From contig JAANBB010000225.1 of the NCBI GenBank assembly GCA_014621425.1, positions 1 to 63,229 of the forward strand: DNA of 63,229 bases, given 5' to 3'. Made by a program: the position numbers and the translations under genes. The stretch comes from Cylindrodendrum hubeiense. Its lineage: Eukaryota; Ascomycota; Sordariomycetes; Hypocreales; Nectriaceae. The notes under the pieces were generated by a model, which had not been told where the DNA came from, did not search any database, and saw only the letters and a program-made list of their open reading frames with translations. Positions 60,501 to 63,229 of the stretch are shown piece by piece (within the stretch, counting starts at the first letter, position 1; each line of letters begins with the position of its first letter).

Positions 60501-61736
60501 TGAAAAACATAGTTACATATATAATATAGTTAAAAGTTTAAATACTCTCTCTTTAAGGAAGAAAGGGAAGTCTAAGCTCTTAGTAGAGTCTGTGTAATAT
60601 ATGCTTAGTTAATTCTCTAGGTATTTAGTAATTTTAGGTTTAATATTAAAGTCTATAAAGTAAATTAATTTAGTTTTAAGTAATCCTGAAGTAATCTTTG
60701 TAATAAAATAATTAAATAACTTATATTAAGATATAAAAATAATACTTAAATTTATTAGATCCTAGATAAAAGAATATTATACTTTTAAAAGATTAAAGAG
60801 ACTATTCTTTTTAAAAGGAAATATAGTTTATCTTATTATAAAGAATATTATAGTTACATAAATAAATGTTTAATTTAACTATAAATATATTAAATTCTAT
60901 AGAATTCTTAAAAGAATATTAGAAAATAAATATAAATTAATTATATTATTAAAGGTTAAGATCTATCTGTTTTTCTATTTTATTCCTTAACATAGCTAAA
61001 GAAACTATAATTTAGATAAGATTTAATAATATGTTTAAGACTGAAATCTATAATCTTAAAGAATATAAAATTAAGAAAATCTAAGAAATATAAATTATTA
61101 ATGGAAAAATAGAATATCTTATTAAATAGAAAGACTATCTAAAAGGTAAAAATATATAGAAAGTATTAAGAAATCTTATTTATATTTAATCTTTCTTAAA
61201 GGACCTATATTAAGTATATAAATAATATATAAGGAATTAATTAATAATTTATTAATATTTATAAAGTTATTCTTAAGACTTAAGAATATCTAATCAATTT
61301 TATTAAAGATATCCTGACTTTATAGAGTATTAATTAAGTAATATTAAATTTATTAAGTAAAACCAAAAATAATTAATATTAATATACTTACTATTATACT
61401 TTTAATTATATTAAATATTCTTTTAATAATAATATTCTATTTATATGATTCTCTTTTCTCTTTAAATCTTATTAAGAATGAAATATGTTTATATAATAAA
61501 GTTCTTAAGGAATAATTAACAATAGTTTATAAACCTTAAGAATAATTATATATGTTTTAGGTATTTAATTTTAATTATTTATTAATAATAATAATTTTCT
61601 TAAAGTCTATTTTAATCTAATTATATAAGATTATATATCCTCAATACTTAATTTCTTAAATAGAGAAATTATTTCTAATTTACTTTATTAAAAGCTTAAT
61701 ATCTTATATTATTTTAAATATTATATAGATATATAT
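57501..61736. other. AT-rich remnants, increasingly extreme
   Basis: No genes. Short frames at 58,846-59,034 and 59,164-59,409 on the minus strand are remnants; the second contains a 62-bp tandem repeat. From about 59,600 the sequence is almost wholly A and T, with CA, TG and CG nearly absent. Confidence 0.6.
59271..59395 (-). repeat. Imperfect 62-bp tandem duplication
   Basis: AATAGGAAAGTTAGTTTAGC starts one unit and AATAGGAAAGCGAGTTTTAC the next about 64 bp later; each ends with ATCTAGATTRTTA. Read on the minus strand they make a repeated peptide with LIVKLAFLLFN versus LIAKLTFLLSG. The second unit keeps CG and GCCC where the first has TT/TA-type changes. Confidence 0.7.
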
Positions 61737-61744
61737 AATATATT

Positions 61745-62303
61745 CAGGGTTATGATTTTAGTTAGTTAGTAATTACTAATTACTAAAACTTTTAGTAATT
61801 CTTATAGTTATTAAAAGAATAGTTTTATAGTATATTTAATATATATTACATATATTAAATCTTAACTGGTAGTATTAGTTATTTTAGATAAAGATTACTA
61901 TTTTATTTAATGTTAATATTTTAATTTATAATTAAGCTATATTAGATAAATTAATATATAGTTTAAATTAAATAATATATAATTTGTATCTTGATTTATA
62001 GGTTATATATACTATAATAAATATAATAGGAATATTCTAAAATACATAATCCTTATAGTATATTTATTAAAGTTTAATATTTTAGTTATTAAATTACTAA
62101 CTAATTACTAACTAAATATTCTAGTAATTAATTGATAATTACTAGAATTAACTAGTTAATTACTAAATAATTACTAAAATTAAATTAGTTAATAAGAGCT
62201 CTGACTATTACTTAAACTTTTAGTAATTAGTTAGTAATTAGTACTTTATTTTAGTTAGTTACTAATTACTAACTAAAGATTACTAACTAAAATCACAATC
62301 CTG
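61745..62303. mobile_element. Non-autonomous hAT-like DNA element (MITE)
   Basis: 559 bp starting CAGGGTTATGATTTTAGTTA and ending with the imperfect inverse, ...ACTAAAATCACAATCCTG. The terminal inverted repeats match at most positions over roughly 20 bp and are followed by many TTAGTTAGTAATTA-type subterminal repeats in both orientations. It is flanked by 8-bp direct repeats AATATATT (61,737-61,744) and GATATATT (62,304-62,311), differing by one G/A change. The CAGGG terminus and 8-bp duplication are hallmarks of hAT elements. No transposase frame is present, so it must have been moved in trans. Confidence 0.8.
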
Positions 62304-62311
62304 GATATATT

Positions 62312-63187
62312 CTTTTAGTATATATAAGAGAATAAGAATATTATCTAGTTAATATATAATAAAGATATCTAAGTATTCTAATAATATATTATTAACGATT
62401 TATTATAATATCATAAGAATATTAATATAATTAAAGCATGTTTAAGAAATATTCAAGAATTTTTATTTTTATTTTAAATATAACTCTTTATTTATATCTT
62501 TGGGTAATTTAAATAGAATTATATATTCCTTTTTAATTAATAATTATAAAGATCTATTTCTTATAAACATAATGCTTAAATTCTATAATAAATAGAAATA
62601 ATATTTCATATTTTAGAATGATATTATTTAACTATCTATGATCTATAATTAGCTAAAAGCTATTATCTTCCTTTAAAATAAATATTTCTACATAATTAAT
62701 AGACAACTTAACTATTAATATACATCACTTCTTAAATATATCTTTAATATATTCTTTTAATATATTATATATAATAATTATTAAGTTAAATATAAAATAT
62801 AATATAGAATATTTCTTAATTTATAATTTAAGTTTATAATTCTATTGATTAAATAGTGTAATCTTAAATTCTTTCTTAAAAAGAACTTTATAGATATAAT
62901 ATTATAGTAATATATTATTTAAATGTCTTTCTTTAAATATTTTATCAATTTCTTTAAGATCTTTATTTAACTATATAAATACTTATTAGACTTAATTAAT
63001 AATTTATAGAAATCTTTATTTTAATTTCTTATAATATTTATATTATATTCTCTTAGAAAGTGAAAAGAATTATTTCTTTTATTTTACTTTATGATCTTTA
63101 TTATTATATTATAAAATTTGAAAAATCTTTCTATTTTGAAGTTATTTTTAATATTATTTTAAATTCCTTTATTAAGATTAATTGATA
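62312..63187. other. AT-rich remnants beyond the MITE
   Basis: Almost pure A/T with no frames, repeats of clear period, or domains. Nothing further seen. Confidence 0.6.
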
Positions 63188-63229
63188 TTTAATTAAGTAT
63201 TTAATTAAGTACTTAATTAAGTATTTAAT
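63188..63229. repeat. 12-bp tandem repeat at window end
   Basis: TTTAATTAAGTA repeats about three and a half times to the last base, with one T/C variant. The array may continue beyond the window. Each unit contains the palindrome TTAATTAA. Confidence 0.85.

Noticed and set aside
59600..63229. Telomere or subtelomere end
   Set aside because: No TTAGGG or CCCTAA arrays are present; the region is simply AT-rich repeat DNA.

Overview
This is a nuclear window from a filamentous ascomycete (Pezizomycotina). The evidence is short (49-97 nt) GT-AG introns, fungal-specific families (SAT4/rhodopsin-like 7-TM proteins, a GLEYA-type adhesin, a ToxD-like reductase) and repeats ruined by what looks like repeat-induced point mutation (RIP). 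The species cannot be fixed from the sequence alone.

The window has three parts. (1) Positions 1 to about 16,690 are extremely AT-rich, with TA everywhere and CA/TG scarce. They are dominated by one Ty3/Gypsy LTR retrotransposon on the minus strand (about 1,083-13,825). Both LTRs, a reverse-transcriptase fragment and an RNase H/integrase fragment remain readable; stops have replaced Gln and Trp codons. (2) About 16,690-40,880 is a balanced-composition gene island. (3) About 40,880-63,229 is a second AT-rich graveyard. It holds a 584-bp tandem (LTR-like) duplication followed by a Gypsy gag relic, possible LINE debris, several minisatellites, and a non-autonomous hAT-like element at 61,745-62,303 with 8-bp target-site duplications.

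The island encodes, in order: a GNAT N-acetyltransferase (+); a six-exon 7-TM protein (+); a four-exon 981-residue protein with a zinc-finger-like N-terminus and a PD-(D/E)XK-like core (+); a second six-exon 7-TM protein, paralogous to the first with the same intron phases (+); a broken cytochrome P450 C-terminus (-); a two-exon BTB-like/coiled-coil protein (+); a ToxD/trans-enoyl-reductase-like MDR oxidoreductase (-); a three-exon aldo-keto reductase with an intact catalytic tetrad (-); a possible small membrane protein or exon (-); a small secreted protein (-); and a secreted GLEYA-type adhesin (-).

The two secreted proteins share an Ala-Gly-Pro-Cys-Lys sequence at the predicted signal-cleavage site. 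The two reductases and the P450 relic do not amount to a biosynthetic cluster, since no PKS, NRPS, terpene synthase or pathway regulator is visible. The arrangement best worth following is the 7-TM / nuclease-like / 7-TM block at 20,001-27,279. Exon structures were worked out by hand from splice signals, reading frame and comparison of the two paralogues; transcripts have not been consulted.
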